DNA of 64,000 bases. Origin: Parvibium lacunae (GTDB taxonomy: Bacteria; Pseudomonadota; Gammaproteobacteria; Burkholderiales; Burkholderiaceae_D). Where the stretch lies: assembly GCF_003335215.1 (NCBI RefSeq), contig NZ_QPGB01000006.1, positions 1 to 64,000 of the forward strand. The letters run 5' to 3'. Position 1 is the first letter of the stretch. Each line of letters begins with the position of its first letter. Positions 26,009-35,474 of the stretch are shown here, piece after piece. The translations under genes and the position numbers were made by a program. The notes below the pieces were generated by a model. That model worked only from the letters and a program-made list of their open reading frames with translations. It was not told the DNA's origin and ran no database searches.

Positions 26009-27202
26009 CTATAACGCTTCCAAAATACCTGCGGCGCCCATGCCCGTGCCCACGCACATGGTGACCATGCCGTATTTTTGCTGGGTACGGCGTAAGCCAT
26101 GAATCACGGTTGCGGCACGAATTGCGCCGGTTGCGCCCAAGGGATGGCCCAAAGCAATTGCCCCCCCGAGTGGGTTTACCACCGCCGGATTTAAGCCGAG
26201 GTCTTTAATTACGGCCAGGGCTTGCGCTGCAAACGCTTCGTTCAATTCCATCCAGCCAATATCCTCTAATTTCAAACCTGCTTTTTCCAAGGCAGCGGGA
26301 ATGGCTACTTTGGGGCCAATGCCCATAATTTCCGGCGGTACCCCTTTCACGGCAAAGGAGACGAATCGCGCCAGAGGCTGCAAATTAAAGCGCTTCACGG
26401 CGGCTTCCGAAGCCAGAATCAAACAGGCCGCGCCATCCGACATTTGCGAACTATTACCCGCGGTCACACTCCCTTTTGCCGCAAACACGGGCTTGAGCTT
26501 GCCTAAGCCTTCTAAGCTAGTATCCGCACGCGGGCCTTCATCCTGACTGGCGGAGCGGGTTCTAATGGCGATACTGCCCGCGCTCAAGTCAGGAAAGCTC
26601 TCTGCAATCGCAAACGGTGAGATCTCCGCATTGAAGTGCCCGGCTGCTAGGGCAGCCAGCGCTTTTTGATGAGACGCTAGGGCAAATTCATCTTGTGCAT
26701 CACGGGTAATTTGCCACTGTGCCGCGACCTTTTCGGCGGTCAGCCCCATGCCGTAAGCCATACCGACGTTTTCATCACTGACCGCCAAAGGATTTAGGCC
26801 GGGCTTGTTACCCATCATCGGCACCATGCTCATGGACTCAGCGCCCGCCGCGATCATCACGTCCGCCTCACCAACGCGAATGCGATCTGCCGCCATTTGA
26901 ATAGCGGTGATGCCTGAGGCGCAGTAGCGGTTAATCGTGACGCCCCCCACCGTATTCGGCAAGCCCGCCAGTAGCGCCGCCATGCGGGCCATGTTCAACC
27001 CTTGTTCGGCTTCTGGGAAGGCGCAACCGACAATCGCGTCTTCAATCGCATTCGGGTCCAGACTGGGCACCTGTGCCACCGCCGATTTAATCGCGTGCAC
27101 CAGTAAATCATCCGGGCGAACGTTCTTAAACATCCCGCGCGGGGCCTTGCCCACCGGAGTACGCGTTGCCGCGACGATATACGCTTCTTGAATTTGTTTC
27201 AT
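26009..27202 (-). CDS. Acetyl-CoA acyltransferase (3-ketoacyl-CoA thiolase), FadA-like
   Basis: A 397-residue thiolase. Nucleophile Cys is in TINRYCASGITAIQMA, then GAESMSMVPMM, the NEAFAAQALAV motif, the catalytic His in GGAIALGHPLGATGAI and the second Cys in MCVGTGMGAAGI. It cleaves 3-ketoacyl-CoA with CoA to acetyl-CoA and a shortened acyl-CoA, the last step of beta-oxidation. It is downstream of the FadB-like gene with a 158-base gap that holds a repeat element. Confidence 0.94.
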   Translation of the reverse strand: MKQIQEAYIVAATRTPVGKAPRGMFKNVRPDDLLVHAIKSAVAQVPSLDPNAIEDAIVGCAFPEAEQGLNMARMAALLAGLPNTVGGVTINRYCASGITAIQMAADRIRVGEADVMIAAGAESMSMVPMMGNKPGLNPLAVSDENVGMAYGMGLTAEKVAAQWQITRDAQDEFALASHQKALAALAAGHFNAEISPFAIAESFPDLSAGSIAIRTRSASQDEGPRADTSLEGLGKLKPVFAAKGSVTAGNSSQMSDGAACLILASEAAVKRFNLQPLARFVSFAVKGVPPEIMGIGPKVAIPAALEKAGLKLEDIGWMELNEAFAAQALAVIKDLGLNPAVVNPLGGAIALGHPLGATGAIRAATVIHGLRRTQQKYGMVTMCVGTGMGAAGILEAL

Positions 27203-27270
27203 ATTGAATCCTCTCAGGATTGCACATCAAATAATTTTCAAATCAGCTCATCACCAAAGCCAATGATTGC

Positions 27271-27345
27271 GCGTGACTGACTAGGCGTGCCGACGAAGAT
27301 AGTACATACGAGTACAGCTAGGAGGCACAACAACGTCAGGCACGC
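27271..27345 (-). repeat. Diverged copy (C) of the intergenic repeat family
   Basis: Read on the + strand it contains CTAGG, then AGATAGTACATA.GAGTACAGC.AGG. This matches the reverse complement of the core of the repeats at 29756-29901 and 48252-48405. The terminal arms are not recognisable. It lies between the thiolase and FadB-like genes. Confidence 0.6.
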
Positions 27346-27360
27346 GCAGGCGCGGCTTTC

Positions 27361-29742
27361 TCAGTTGCGAACAGGTTTGCCGGTTTGTAGCATCCCCATA
27401 ATCCGCTCCTGCGTTTTCGGATGCATCGCCAACTCAACAAAGGCTTTACGTTCCATATCTAACAGCCATTGTTCACTCACCAAGCTACCTGGCTCGACCG
27501 CACCACCCGACATGACTTCGGCGATTTTGCTGGCAATCAAAAAGTCGTGGGCAGAAATAAACCCGCCATCACGCATATTGATGAGTTGACCCCGAATATT
27601 GGCGATGCCCGCCTTACCCACCACGGGGATCAAAGCGGGTAAAGGCGGACGATAGCCCCCAGCACCCAAGGCTTGCGCAGTTTTCAGGGCAACGCCCAGC
27701 ACCTCATAGGTGTTGAAGACAATCGTATCGGTGTCGCGCAGGAAACCCATCGCCCGCGCTTCGAGCGCCGACTTGGAAACATTCGCCATCGCAGGATGCA
27801 TAAACGCGTTTTTGAGGAAGGCGAAAATATCCCCCCCCTGAGCGTGCTGGGCAGAACGCAAAGCCAGTTCTTTTAAACCACCACCGGCGGGCAATAAACC
27901 CACGCCCATCTCGACCAATCCAATATAAGTTTCGAGGTGCGCAACGCGATGGGCGCAATGCAGCAGCGTTTCACAGCCACCGCCCAAGGCCAGGCCTTGC
28001 GCTGCCGCCACTACGGGCACTTGGGCATATTTGATGCGCATCATCGCTTGCTGAAAAGCCGCGACCGCGCCATCAATCCCTTTCGCACCCTGCGTCATAA
28101 ACACGGGCATCATGGCTTCTAAATTTGCGCCAGCGGAGAAGGGTTCATCGGGGTGCCAAAGTACTAAAGCGGTATAACTCTTTTCAGCGATTTCAATCGC
28201 CTGGTGAATCCCCGCGAGTTGCTCTGGCCCGATGGTGTGCATTTTGGATTTGAAAGAAAGAATCAGCACATCCTCGGTGGGCGCGATATGCCAAATCCGA
28301 ATCCCTTCGTTTTCAAATACGGTCGTACCCGCCGTTTTGGGATTAGCTTGCGCCTCGCCGAACAGCGGCGCCCGGAACAATTGGCGCTGATACACGGGCA
28401 AATCTAAACGGGGTACTTGAACTTGTCGTGCGGGGTCAAAAGATCCTTGTGCATCATGCACGCCTTCTTTACTAAACACCCAAGCAGGAAGCGGTGCCGC
28501 ACACAAGGCTTTACCGGCATCAATATCGGCTTTTACCCACTCGGCCACTTGCTGCCAACCTGCGTCTTGCCAGCTCTCGAACGGCCCCTGGTTCCAGCCA
28601 AAGCCCCAGCGAATCGCAAAGTCCACATCGCGTGCCGTGTCGGCAATGCTCTCTAAATGGACGGCGATGTAATGGAACACATCGCGGAAAATCGCCCACA
28701 GAAATTGCGCCTGTGGATTATCGGATTCACGTAACAATTTCAGTCGCTCGGCGGCGGGGCGTTTGAGAATCCGCGCAATAATTTCATCCGCTTTGCCATT
28801 GCTGTCCACGTAGCTGGCGGTAGCTGGATTCAACACCTTAATCGTTTTACCTTCTTTGGTAAAAAACCCAGCCTTGGTTTTCTGCCCCAACGCACCTTTT
28901 TCTACCAAGGCTTTCAGCACCGGTGGCGTGGCATAGCAAGCGGCAAATGGATCGGCCTCGGGTGGCAAAGTATCTTGCATGGTTTTAATCACATGTGCCA
29001 TCGTATCCAGGCCCACCACATCTGCGGTGCGGAAGGTTGCGGATTTCGCACGGCCAAGCTTGCTGCCCGTGAGGTCATCCACTACATCGTAGGCGAGACC
29101 ATATTTCTCGGCCTCAATCATCGTCGCCAACATCGAGAAAATCCCGACACGGTTCGCAATGAAGTTAGGCGTATCTTTGGCGCGCACGACGCCTTTACCT
29201 AAGACCGAGGTTAGGAATGTTTCGAGGCCATCGAGGTATTTCGGTTCGGTGGTCGCGGTAGGAATCAATTCCACCAAGTGCATGTAGCGCGGCGGGTTGA
29301 AGAAATGCACGCCACAGAAACGTGGGCGTAATTCCGCGGGCAGTGCCTCGGATAATTTAGTGATCGAAAGGCCGGAGGTGTTCGAGGCAAAAATCGCTTG
29401 CGGCCCAATATGGCTGCCGACCTTGTTGTACAGATCGAGCTTCCAATCCATGCGTTCGGCAATCGCCTCAATCACCAAATCACATTCCGTTAAAAGTGCC
29501 AGATGCTCTTCGTAATTCGCGGGCTGAATAAAAGCGGCCAGATCGGGTGTACCTAATGGCGCTGGGCTTTGCTTTTTCAGGTTCTCAATCGCCTTTAAGG
29601 CAATGCCATTTTTAGGGCCTTCTTTGGCTGGCAGATCAAACAGCACCACGGGCACTTTGGCATTCACCAGATGCGCCGCAATTTGCGCGCCCATCACCCC
29701 GGCACCGAGAACGGCGGCTTTGCGGATAAGTATTTTACTCAA
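27361..29742 (-). CDS. 3-hydroxyacyl-CoA dehydrogenase / enoyl-CoA hydratase, FadB/FadJ-like
   Basis: A 793-residue fusion with the order dehydrogenase first, then crotonase domain, the reverse of E. coli FadB. Residues 1-~300 hold the NAD-binding fold (AAVLGAGVMGAQIAAHLV) and the HFFNPPRYMHLVELIPT signature. A C-terminal dehydrogenase domain follows to ~450. The crotonase domain lies at ~490-700 (PFSAGANLEAMM; AAAQGLALGGGCETLLHCAHRVAH; GLVEMGVGLLPAGGGLKE). It performs the hydration and oxidation steps of beta-oxidation. The start codon is TTG at 29742, supported by GGGAGAA 6 bases upstream and by the conserved N-terminus MSKILIRKAAVLG. A repeat element fills the gap to the upstream acyl-CoA dehydrogenase. 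Confidence 0.93.
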   Translation of the reverse strand: MSKILIRKAAVLGAGVMGAQIAAHLVNAKVPVVLFDLPAKEGPKNGIALKAIENLKKQSPAPLGTPDLAAFIQPANYEEHLALLTECDLVIEAIAERMDWKLDLYNKVGSHIGPQAIFASNTSGLSITKLSEALPAELRPRFCGVHFFNPPRYMHLVELIPTATTEPKYLDGLETFLTSVLGKGVVRAKDTPNFIANRVGIFSMLATMIEAEKYGLAYDVVDDLTGSKLGRAKSATFRTADVVGLDTMAHVIKTMQDTLPPEADPFAACYATPPVLKALVEKGALGQKTKAGFFTKEGKTIKVLNPATASYVDSNGKADEIIARILKRPAAERLKLLRESDNPQAQFLWAIFRDVFHYIAVHLESIADTARDVDFAIRWGFGWNQGPFESWQDAGWQQVAEWVKADIDAGKALCAAPLPAWVFSKEGVHDAQGSFDPARQVQVPRLDLPVYQRQLFRAPLFGEAQANPKTAGTTVFENEGIRIWHIAPTEDVLILSFKSKMHTIGPEQLAGIHQAIEIAEKSYTALVLWHPDEPFSAGANLEAMMPVFMTQGAKGIDGAVAAFQQAMMRIKYAQVPVVAAAQGLALGGGCETLLHCAHRVAHLETYIGLVEMGVGLLPAGGGLKELALRSAQHAQGGDIFAFLKNAFMHPAMANVSKSALEARAMGFLRDTDTIVFNTYEVLGVALKTAQALGAGGYRPPLPALIPVVGKAGIANIRGQLINMRDGGFISAHDFLIASKIAEVMSGGAVEPGSLVSEQWLLDMERKAFVELAMHPKTQERIMGMLQTGKPVRN

Positions 29743-29755
29743 CGGATTCTCCCTA

Positions 29756-29901
29756 AGTGCATTTCTATCAATTCATTTTTCAAGCGATTTGCGTTGTCAC
29801 ATGCTCACTCAAGCTTCGCTGTACCTCTATGTACTATCTCAGCTCTCACTGTGCGGCTCCTAGCAACTCATCTTGAAATTCTGAATTCCTAGAAACGCAC
29901 T
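29756..29901 (+). repeat. Intergenic repeat element, copy A (~146 bp, terminal inverted repeats)
   Basis: The ends AGTGCATTTCTATCAATTCA and (reverse complement of the right end) AGTGCGTTTCTAGGAATTCA are imperfect inverted repeats. The core, CTCAAGC.TCGCTGTACCTC, TATGTACTATCTC and CTGTGCGGCTCCTAGC, is shared with copy B at 48252-48405. It starts 13 bases upstream of the FadB-like TTG start and ends 15 bases from the acyl-CoA dehydrogenase stop, so it is transcribed within the operon. Confidence 0.85.
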
Positions 29902-29916
29902 GTTTCTCTATTAAAT

Positions 29917-31707
29917 CTAAAAAAGGTCTTCTGGCATGGCCATCAGATTCGCACTGCCACTGCGGGCGCGGCGAATCAGGGCTGCGGTTTCGGGCAACAA
30001 GCGTTGGAAGTAGAAGCGCGCCGTGTGCAGTTTAGATTCATAAAAACGGTCACCACTCCCTTGTTTTTGCAAGGCAAGTTTCGCCATCCGCGCCCAGAAG
30101 TAGGCGTATACGAGGTGTCCCACGACGCGCAGATAATCCACCGCCGCCGCGCCAGCTTCGTCGGGATTTTGCATGGCCTTGAAGCCGACTTCCATCGTGA
30201 GCTTTTGTACCTTGTCGCCAATATCGGCGAGCGGAGTAATGAATTCGTCCATTTTCGGATCAATCCCCTCACGCTCAATAAATTCCGCCACCAATTTACC
30301 AAACTGTTTGAGCTTGGCGCCTTGATCGGCCAGTACTTTTCGGCCCAACAAATCAAGCGATTGAATGGTATTGGTGCCTTCGTAAATTTGGTTGATGCGG
30401 GTATCGCGCACGTATTGTTCCATGCCCCATTCGGCGATAAAGCCATGGCCGCCATAAATCTGCATACCGAGGTTGGCACATTCAAAACTGTTATCGGTCA
30501 TGAAGGCTTTGACAATCGGCGTGAGCAAGGCCACCGTATCTTGCGAGGCTTTTCGGGTCGCCTCATCTGGGTGGTTTTGCGCTTTGTCTAACTCAATCGC
30601 AATCCAGTAACCAAAGGCTCGTGCGCCTTCCGCATAGGCTTTTTGTGTGAGCAACATGCGCCGCACATCGGGGTGCACAATAATCGGGTCAGCGGCTTTA
30701 TCGGGCGCTTTGGGGCCAGTCAGTGAGCGCGATTGCAAACGTTCTTTGGCATACGTGAGGGAATTTTGATACGCGATTTCCGTAATGCCCAAGCCCATCA
30801 TGCCTACGCCCAGGCGCGCGCCATTCATCATCACAAACATGGCGTTCAAGCCCCGATTGGCTTCGCCCACCAAGTACCCTTCAGCGCCATCCAAAACCAT
30901 TTGACAGGTGGCGTTACCGTGAATCCCCATTTTGTGTTCGATACCACCGCAATGAATGGTGTTGCGCTCGCCGATGCTGCCATCGGCATTCACTTTGAAT
31001 TTAGGCACCAAGAATAAGGAAATCCCTTTCGTTCCCGCCGGGGCATCAGGCAGGCGGGCCAGCACGAGGTGGATGATGTTGTCACTCATGTCATGCTCAC
31101 CGGCTGAAATAAAAATTTTATTGCCGGTAATGCTGTAGCTACCGTCCGCTTGCGGCTCCGCTTTGGTACGCAAAATGCCAAGATCTGTGCCGCAATGGGG
31201 TTCAGTGAGGCACATGGTGCCCGTCCACACCCCTTCTATCATCTTCGGTAAAAACTTGGCTTTCAGCTCAGCAGACGCATGTGCATGCAAACATTCCCAT
31301 GCGCCCATCGTCAGACCGGGGTACATGGACCACGCTTGATTGGCCGAATACAGCATTTCATAAAAAGCATTGTTCACCACAATCGGTAACCCCTGCCCAC
31401 CATATTCTGGATCGGCAGCGAGCGCGCCCCACCCGCCTTCGCAGTATTGCTGATAAGCGGCTTTAAAGCCGGTAGGCGTGGTGACGGCTTTACTCGGCGC
31501 ATCAAAGGTGCAACCTTCTTTATCGCCAATTTGATTCAAGGGGAAGACCACCCCAGCCGTGAATTTACCGCCCTCTTCCAACACGGCATTAATCGTGTCT
31601 GCATCCACCTCCGCAAAGGGGGGCAGTTGTTTGAGTTCGGCTTCGACATTCAGTAATTCATGCAATACAAATTGCATGTCACGCAAGGGGGGGGTATAGG
31701 TAGGCAT
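29917..31707 (-). CDS. Acyl-CoA dehydrogenase (FadE-like, with C-terminal extension domain)
   Basis: A 596-residue acyl-CoA dehydrogenase from the ATG at 31707 (CGGGAGAC upstream); the frame extends 10 codons further. It is longer than the ~380-residue mitochondrial type because of an N-terminal extension and a C-terminal acyl-CoA dehydrogenase-associated domain. Visible: GTMCLTEPHCGTDLGILRTKA (FAD/substrate site), ITGNKIFISAGEHD, KMGIHGNATCQM, and the C-terminal QIYGGHGFIAEWGMEQYVRDTRINQIYEGTNTIQ with the expected catalytic-base region. It introduces the 2,3-double bond in beta-oxidation. It is the first gene of the operon. Confidence 0.94.
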   Translation of the reverse strand: MPTYTPPLRDMQFVLHELLNVEAELKQLPPFAEVDADTINAVLEEGGKFTAGVVFPLNQIGDKEGCTFDAPSKAVTTPTGFKAAYQQYCEGGWGALAADPEYGGQGLPIVVNNAFYEMLYSANQAWSMYPGLTMGAWECLHAHASAELKAKFLPKMIEGVWTGTMCLTEPHCGTDLGILRTKAEPQADGSYSITGNKIFISAGEHDMSDNIIHLVLARLPDAPAGTKGISLFLVPKFKVNADGSIGERNTIHCGGIEHKMGIHGNATCQMVLDGAEGYLVGEANRGLNAMFVMMNGARLGVGMMGLGITEIAYQNSLTYAKERLQSRSLTGPKAPDKAADPIIVHPDVRRMLLTQKAYAEGARAFGYWIAIELDKAQNHPDEATRKASQDTVALLTPIVKAFMTDNSFECANLGMQIYGGHGFIAEWGMEQYVRDTRINQIYEGTNTIQSLDLLGRKVLADQGAKLKQFGKLVAEFIEREGIDPKMDEFITPLADIGDKVQKLTMEVGFKAMQNPDEAGAAAVDYLRVVGHLVYAYFWARMAKLALQKQGSGDRFYESKLHTARFYFQRLLPETAALIRRARSGSANLMAMPEDLF

Positions 31708-32015
31708 CGTTGTCTCCCGATGTAATCGATTAATCAAGCCTCAAAGATTGCTTTTCAACCTTCAGAGCTTGAACACTTTTTTCAGCATAAGGGATGTTGC
31801 CGCATCGCGCCAATCATCCACTTTCGCCTGTCAACATAAAACCACGTCAACAATTTGCGTCAGCTTATCTTTATTAACGGCAGGCGAGAGAAAGCAGAGA
31901 TAGTTTTTGATGTTGCGGCGCAGCTAACTCTTTGCCCTTCCCAATATTGCTGAACCACCCTAAAAAGTCAAAAATCAAATTAGACAGACTGCTCGAGGAG
32001 CGAACAGTTACTAGC
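31708..32015. other. Gene-free region upstream of the beta-oxidation operon
   Basis: About 310 bases with no credible ORF. It must hold the operon promoter on the minus strand. A TTGACG (complement, ~31851) is present but I see no convincing -10 at the right distance, and no clear fatty-acid-regulator palindrome. The right end is the terminator of the Bug receptor gene. Confidence 0.6.
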
Positions 32016-32056
32016 GCCATAAAAAAAACCCCGCCGCAGCGGGGTTTTTTTTATGG
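32016..32056 (-). terminator. Rho-independent terminator after the Bug receptor gene
   Basis: A CCCCGC / GCGGGG stem with a 4-base loop is flanked by A8 and T8 and extended by CCAT / ATGG, a nearly perfect 41-base dyad that can also work on the other strand. Confidence 0.93.
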
Positions 32057-32065
32057 CAAGGAACA

Positions 32066-33046
32066 TTAATCGGCGTATTGGCCCGCCTTTTTAATCAACG
32101 GGGCCCATTTATTAATCTCTGCCGCCAAATGTTTACGTAGCCCGTCTGCGGTCACTTCATCACCAGCGCTAACGTTTGCCCCTAACTCCTGCATCCGACG
32201 CACAAAGTCGGGATCTTTTACCGCTTCTCGCAGGCTGTTACCCAATACATCCAAGACTGCTTTGGGGGTATTTTTAGGTGCGTAAAGACCATGCCAAACC
32301 GAAATATCAAAGTTGCGGTAGCCTGCATCAGCGGCACTTGGCACATTCGGAATCGAAGAAATGCGCTTGTTGCCGGCGACAGCAATTGCCTTTACTTTGG
32401 CCGCCTGGATATGAGACGTGGTGTTGGTACTTTGGTCACACATTAAATCAATCCGATCGCCCATGACATCAGCAATCGCTGGGCCCGTTCCTTTGTAAGG
32501 AACGGTATTCATATCCACTTCGATGGTGCTTTGCAACAACAGTCCACAGAGATGCGATGCGGAACCGATTCCAGCGTTCCCGAGAGTCACCGACTCTTTG
32601 GGTTGAGCCTTAGCCCAGCTGACCAATTCCTTGAAATCTTTAACCGGCAATCCTGGCCGGGTGATAAAGACCATCGGGACGTCAACAATACGACCAACAT
32701 ATTCAAAATCCTCAAGCGGCTTAAACGGTAGGGTGCGATACAGAGAAGGCGCGGTTGACATGCCAATATGGGTCAACGCCAAGCTATATCCGTCAGCGGG
32801 GGCGCGGGCAATTTTAGCCACGCCCAGGGTCCCGCCAGCACCGCCTACGTTTTCAATGATGATGGTTTGCTTCAGCGATTTCTGCATGGCCTGCGCTAGT
32901 TGGCGAGCAACCGTATCGGTCGGTCCGCCAGCCGCAAAGGGGACGGTGATGACGATGGGTTTTTCTGGGTATGCCGCTGATGCGCTCAATGCCCCTAAAG
33001 ACAACAGGGTTGCAATACCGAATTTTGTAATTCTACGCTGTGACAT
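32066..33046 (-). CDS. Bug-family (TctC-like) periplasmic substrate-binding receptor
   Basis: A 326-residue tripartite tricarboxylate receptor-family protein with a signal peptide (FGIATLLSLGALSASA). Typical segments: YPEKPIVITVPFAAGGPTDTVARQLAQ, IIIENVGGAGGTLGVAKIARAPADGYSL, LGNAGIGSASHLCGLLL, VPYKGTGPAIADVMGDRIDLMCDQ and WHGLYAPKNTPKAVLD. Family members bind carboxylates or similar small acids. No tctA/tctB membrane genes are nearby, so it is an orphan receptor, as is common in Burkholderiales-like genomes. A good ribosome binding site (GGAGAGATA) precedes the ATG. Confidence 0.93.
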   Translation of the reverse strand: MSQRRITKFGIATLLSLGALSASAAYPEKPIVITVPFAAGGPTDTVARQLAQAMQKSLKQTIIIENVGGAGGTLGVAKIARAPADGYSLALTHIGMSTAPSLYRTLPFKPLEDFEYVGRIVDVPMVFITRPGLPVKDFKELVSWAKAQPKESVTLGNAGIGSASHLCGLLLQSTIEVDMNTVPYKGTGPAIADVMGDRIDLMCDQSTNTTSHIQAAKVKAIAVAGNKRISSIPNVPSAADAGYRNFDISVWHGLYAPKNTPKAVLDVLGNSLREAVKDPDFVRRMQELGANVSAGDEVTADGLRKHLAAEINKWAPLIKKAGQYAD

Positions 33047-33239
33047 TATCTATCTCTCCTCTTTGATGAATTCGCGTCATTCATGTCAGCACATGACTGT
33101 GCATACGTGAGTAGACAACACTATATTGTCACTAGATATGAAAAATCACTATGTCGGTTATCCACAGTGAGAGGGGCAATATACGAACACGACTGGCATC
33201 AACTGATCAAAAATTAATAATTTTCATGCGCGAGTGACC

Positions 33240-35408
33240 TCATACCGCTACCACGGTTGGGCGGATTTTGGTCGCGGTTAACCCAGATAACAAGAACCGC
33301 TGCACGAACTCGCTTTCTGGGATGGGCTTGCTGTAGTAATACCCTTGAGTTTCATTACACCCTAATGCCAACAGCATGTCTTGTTGCTCTGCCGTTTCCA
33401 CCCCTTCTGCAACGGTAGTCAGGCCAAAGTTATGCGCTAAATCAATCATCGCTTTAACGATATGCCGATCGCCTGCATCATGCGTAATGTCGCGTACAAA
33501 ACTACGGTCGATTTTTAAATGCTGACAGACAAACCGCTTGAGGTACGCCAAACTGGAATAACCGGTACCGAAATCATCAATCGCGACTTGAACGCCCATT
33601 TCTTTGAGCGCTTCAAAGCGCGCCAGTGACGTTTCCGCATCATGCATCACGGTCGATTCAGTAAGTTCTATTTGTAAAAATTGGGGTGGAATCCCACTCT
33701 GTACCAGCGCGTTTAAGACGGTATCAATGAAGTCTGGTTGCTCAAACTGCAGTGCCGAAACATTCACGCCAACACGGACAGCGCCGCCATATTCATCAAG
33801 CCAGCGCTTTACTGTCATACAAGCACTTAAAAGTAACTCATTTCCCAACGGAATGATCAAGCCACTGCGCTCGGCAACCCCGATAAATTTATCGGGAAAG
33901 CGCAAACTACCATCCGGCAAACGCCAGCGCACCAGGGCTTCACAACCGCTCAAGCGGTGCGCCTCCAAATCAAATTGTGGCTGGAAAAAAAGTTCGAACT
34001 GACCACTGCCAAGCGCTGAACGTAATTCACCCTGAATCACAAAATCACGCTTTACCGCTTCAGCCATCTCTGCGGAGAAGAAACGGTATTGATTACGCCC
34101 CGATTTCTTGGCTTCTGACATCGCCAAATTGGCGTGCGAGAGCAGATCAGTCGCGGCACGACCATCGCCCGGGAACATTGATAACCCTAAACTTGCTGAC
34201 AATGGCACGGAGCCTGCCGGTAGCTCGTAATGCTGGGCGAGAATATCGACCAATCGCGCACCAGCCGTCACGGCGCCCGCTGGGGAATTGCAGCTCGGGG
34301 CAACCACCACAAACTCGTCGCCCCCCATACGCGCCACAAAATCGCCCTCATCCATGGCGTGGCGAATCCGCTCCGCACACAGCATCAACACATGATCGCC
34401 AGTTTCAAAGCCCAGTGATTCATTAATCGAACGAAAATTATCGATGCCAATATAAATCACGGTGAAAAGTTCGCGTTGTCGGGTTGTTTGAGCCACTAAG
34501 GCGTCAATATGCTTTTCTGCGGCCAAGCGATTGGGAAGCGTTGTCAGCAAATCACGCTCATGCGCATGCGTCAAAATCTGGGCCTGTTCGGTCAGCTCAC
34601 TCGCCAAGCGACGGGCATGAGACTCCGCTTTATCCAAAACCAGCCCCGCAACCAGCATAGTTAACAGGAGACCACATACCCCCAATGAGATTGCAATCGA
34701 ACCCACAGCCAAATTGGCATAGGTTGGCGCGATACTGGTCGCAAGGGGGTCCAGAAGCACGGCATGCCAGGCAATGTAGGCCGCCGACATTAACAAAATC
34801 GCCTGCCCCAATGCCGCGAGTAATTTGCGCAACAACCGAAAGTACCGAACACTCGGGCGATTTGGCTGGATCGCTCTAAAACTTTGCGGAAAATTGATAC
34901 GCGCTGCGAGTGCATAACTAAACCAACTCAAGCAGATTGCCAGCAACACCCCCGCAAATGTCCAATCGATGACGTTGTAAACGGGCTTTGGAAACCATTT
35001 CATGGATGCCGTAACAAGATACATCGCGGTTAACAAACTCGCGGCGCTGACTACACTGGCAAGCAGCACCTGAGACAGCTTGCGTTGCGTTTCCAGCAAT
35101 AACACCTGGATGACATAAGTTGAGAAAATGGCCAAGCCGATTGATAAGGGAATATAGGGCCACAGTTGGAAACCAATCGGCCGTGTCAACTCTTCCACAA
35201 TCAATAGCAGCGCGACGATTCCCCAAAGGGCGAGGCCCATGGGCACTGCCAATAAATTAAACAACGGTTGCCGCTCATGCAGACCAAATTTGCGAGAAAT
35301 ACGGCGCAACCCCTCGCTGTAAACGTAGAAAAACGCTATTGCGAGTACCAATAGGGTCGAAAATAAAGTCCAGCTTATGGTGTTGGTGGTATTCATGGCA
35401 GCATTCAA
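33240..35408 (-). CDS. Membrane-bound GGDEF-EAL protein (cyclic-di-GMP turnover)
   Basis: A 722-residue protein. Seven or so hydrophobic segments fill residues ~10-260 (no MHYT or MASE motif I can name). A GGDEF domain follows with an intact GGDEF at 362-366 (RMGGDEFVVV), then an EAL domain with intact E490-A-L and a DDFGTGYSSLAYLKRF loop, ending in CNETQGYYYSKP. The position for the inhibitory RxxD site, five residues before GGDEF, reads DEGD, so product inhibition is probably absent. Both domains may be active, or GGDEF may be a GTP sensor for the phosphodiesterase. It is a single gene. The 193 bases downstream (33047-33239) hold the Bug promoter region and one isolated TTATCCACA. Confidence 0.92.
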   Translation of the reverse strand: MNAAMNTTNTISWTLFSTLLVLAIAFFYVYSEGLRRISRKFGLHERQPLFNLLAVPMGLALWGIVALLLIVEELTRPIGFQLWPYIPLSIGLAIFSTYVIQVLLLETQRKLSQVLLASVVSAASLLTAMYLVTASMKWFPKPVYNVIDWTFAGVLLAICLSWFSYALAARINFPQSFRAIQPNRPSVRYFRLLRKLLAALGQAILLMSAAYIAWHAVLLDPLATSIAPTYANLAVGSIAISLGVCGLLLTMLVAGLVLDKAESHARRLASELTEQAQILTHAHERDLLTTLPNRLAAEKHIDALVAQTTRQRELFTVIYIGIDNFRSINESLGFETGDHVLMLCAERIRHAMDEGDFVARMGGDEFVVVAPSCNSPAGAVTAGARLVDILAQHYELPAGSVPLSASLGLSMFPGDGRAATDLLSHANLAMSEAKKSGRNQYRFFSAEMAEAVKRDFVIQGELRSALGSGQFELFFQPQFDLEAHRLSGCEALVRWRLPDGSLRFPDKFIGVAERSGLIIPLGNELLLSACMTVKRWLDEYGGAVRVGVNVSALQFEQPDFIDTVLNALVQSGIPPQFLQIELTESTVMHDAETSLARFEALKEMGVQVAIDDFGTGYSSLAYLKRFVCQHLKIDRSFVRDITHDAGDRHIVKAMIDLAHNFGLTTVAEGVETAEQQDMLLALGCNETQGYYYSKPIPESEFVQRFLLSGLTATKIRPTVVAV

Positions 35409-35474
35409 AGTGGGCCAACCGGGCTCTCTGCTATTTTTACGAGCAAAAATGCCTAAGCTTGAGTAGGAATTTTT

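Noticed and set aside
33158-33166. A perfect TTATCCACA DnaA box
   Set aside because: It is single, with no cluster, AT-rich unwinding element or dnaA/dnaN/gidA neighbours; not an origin.
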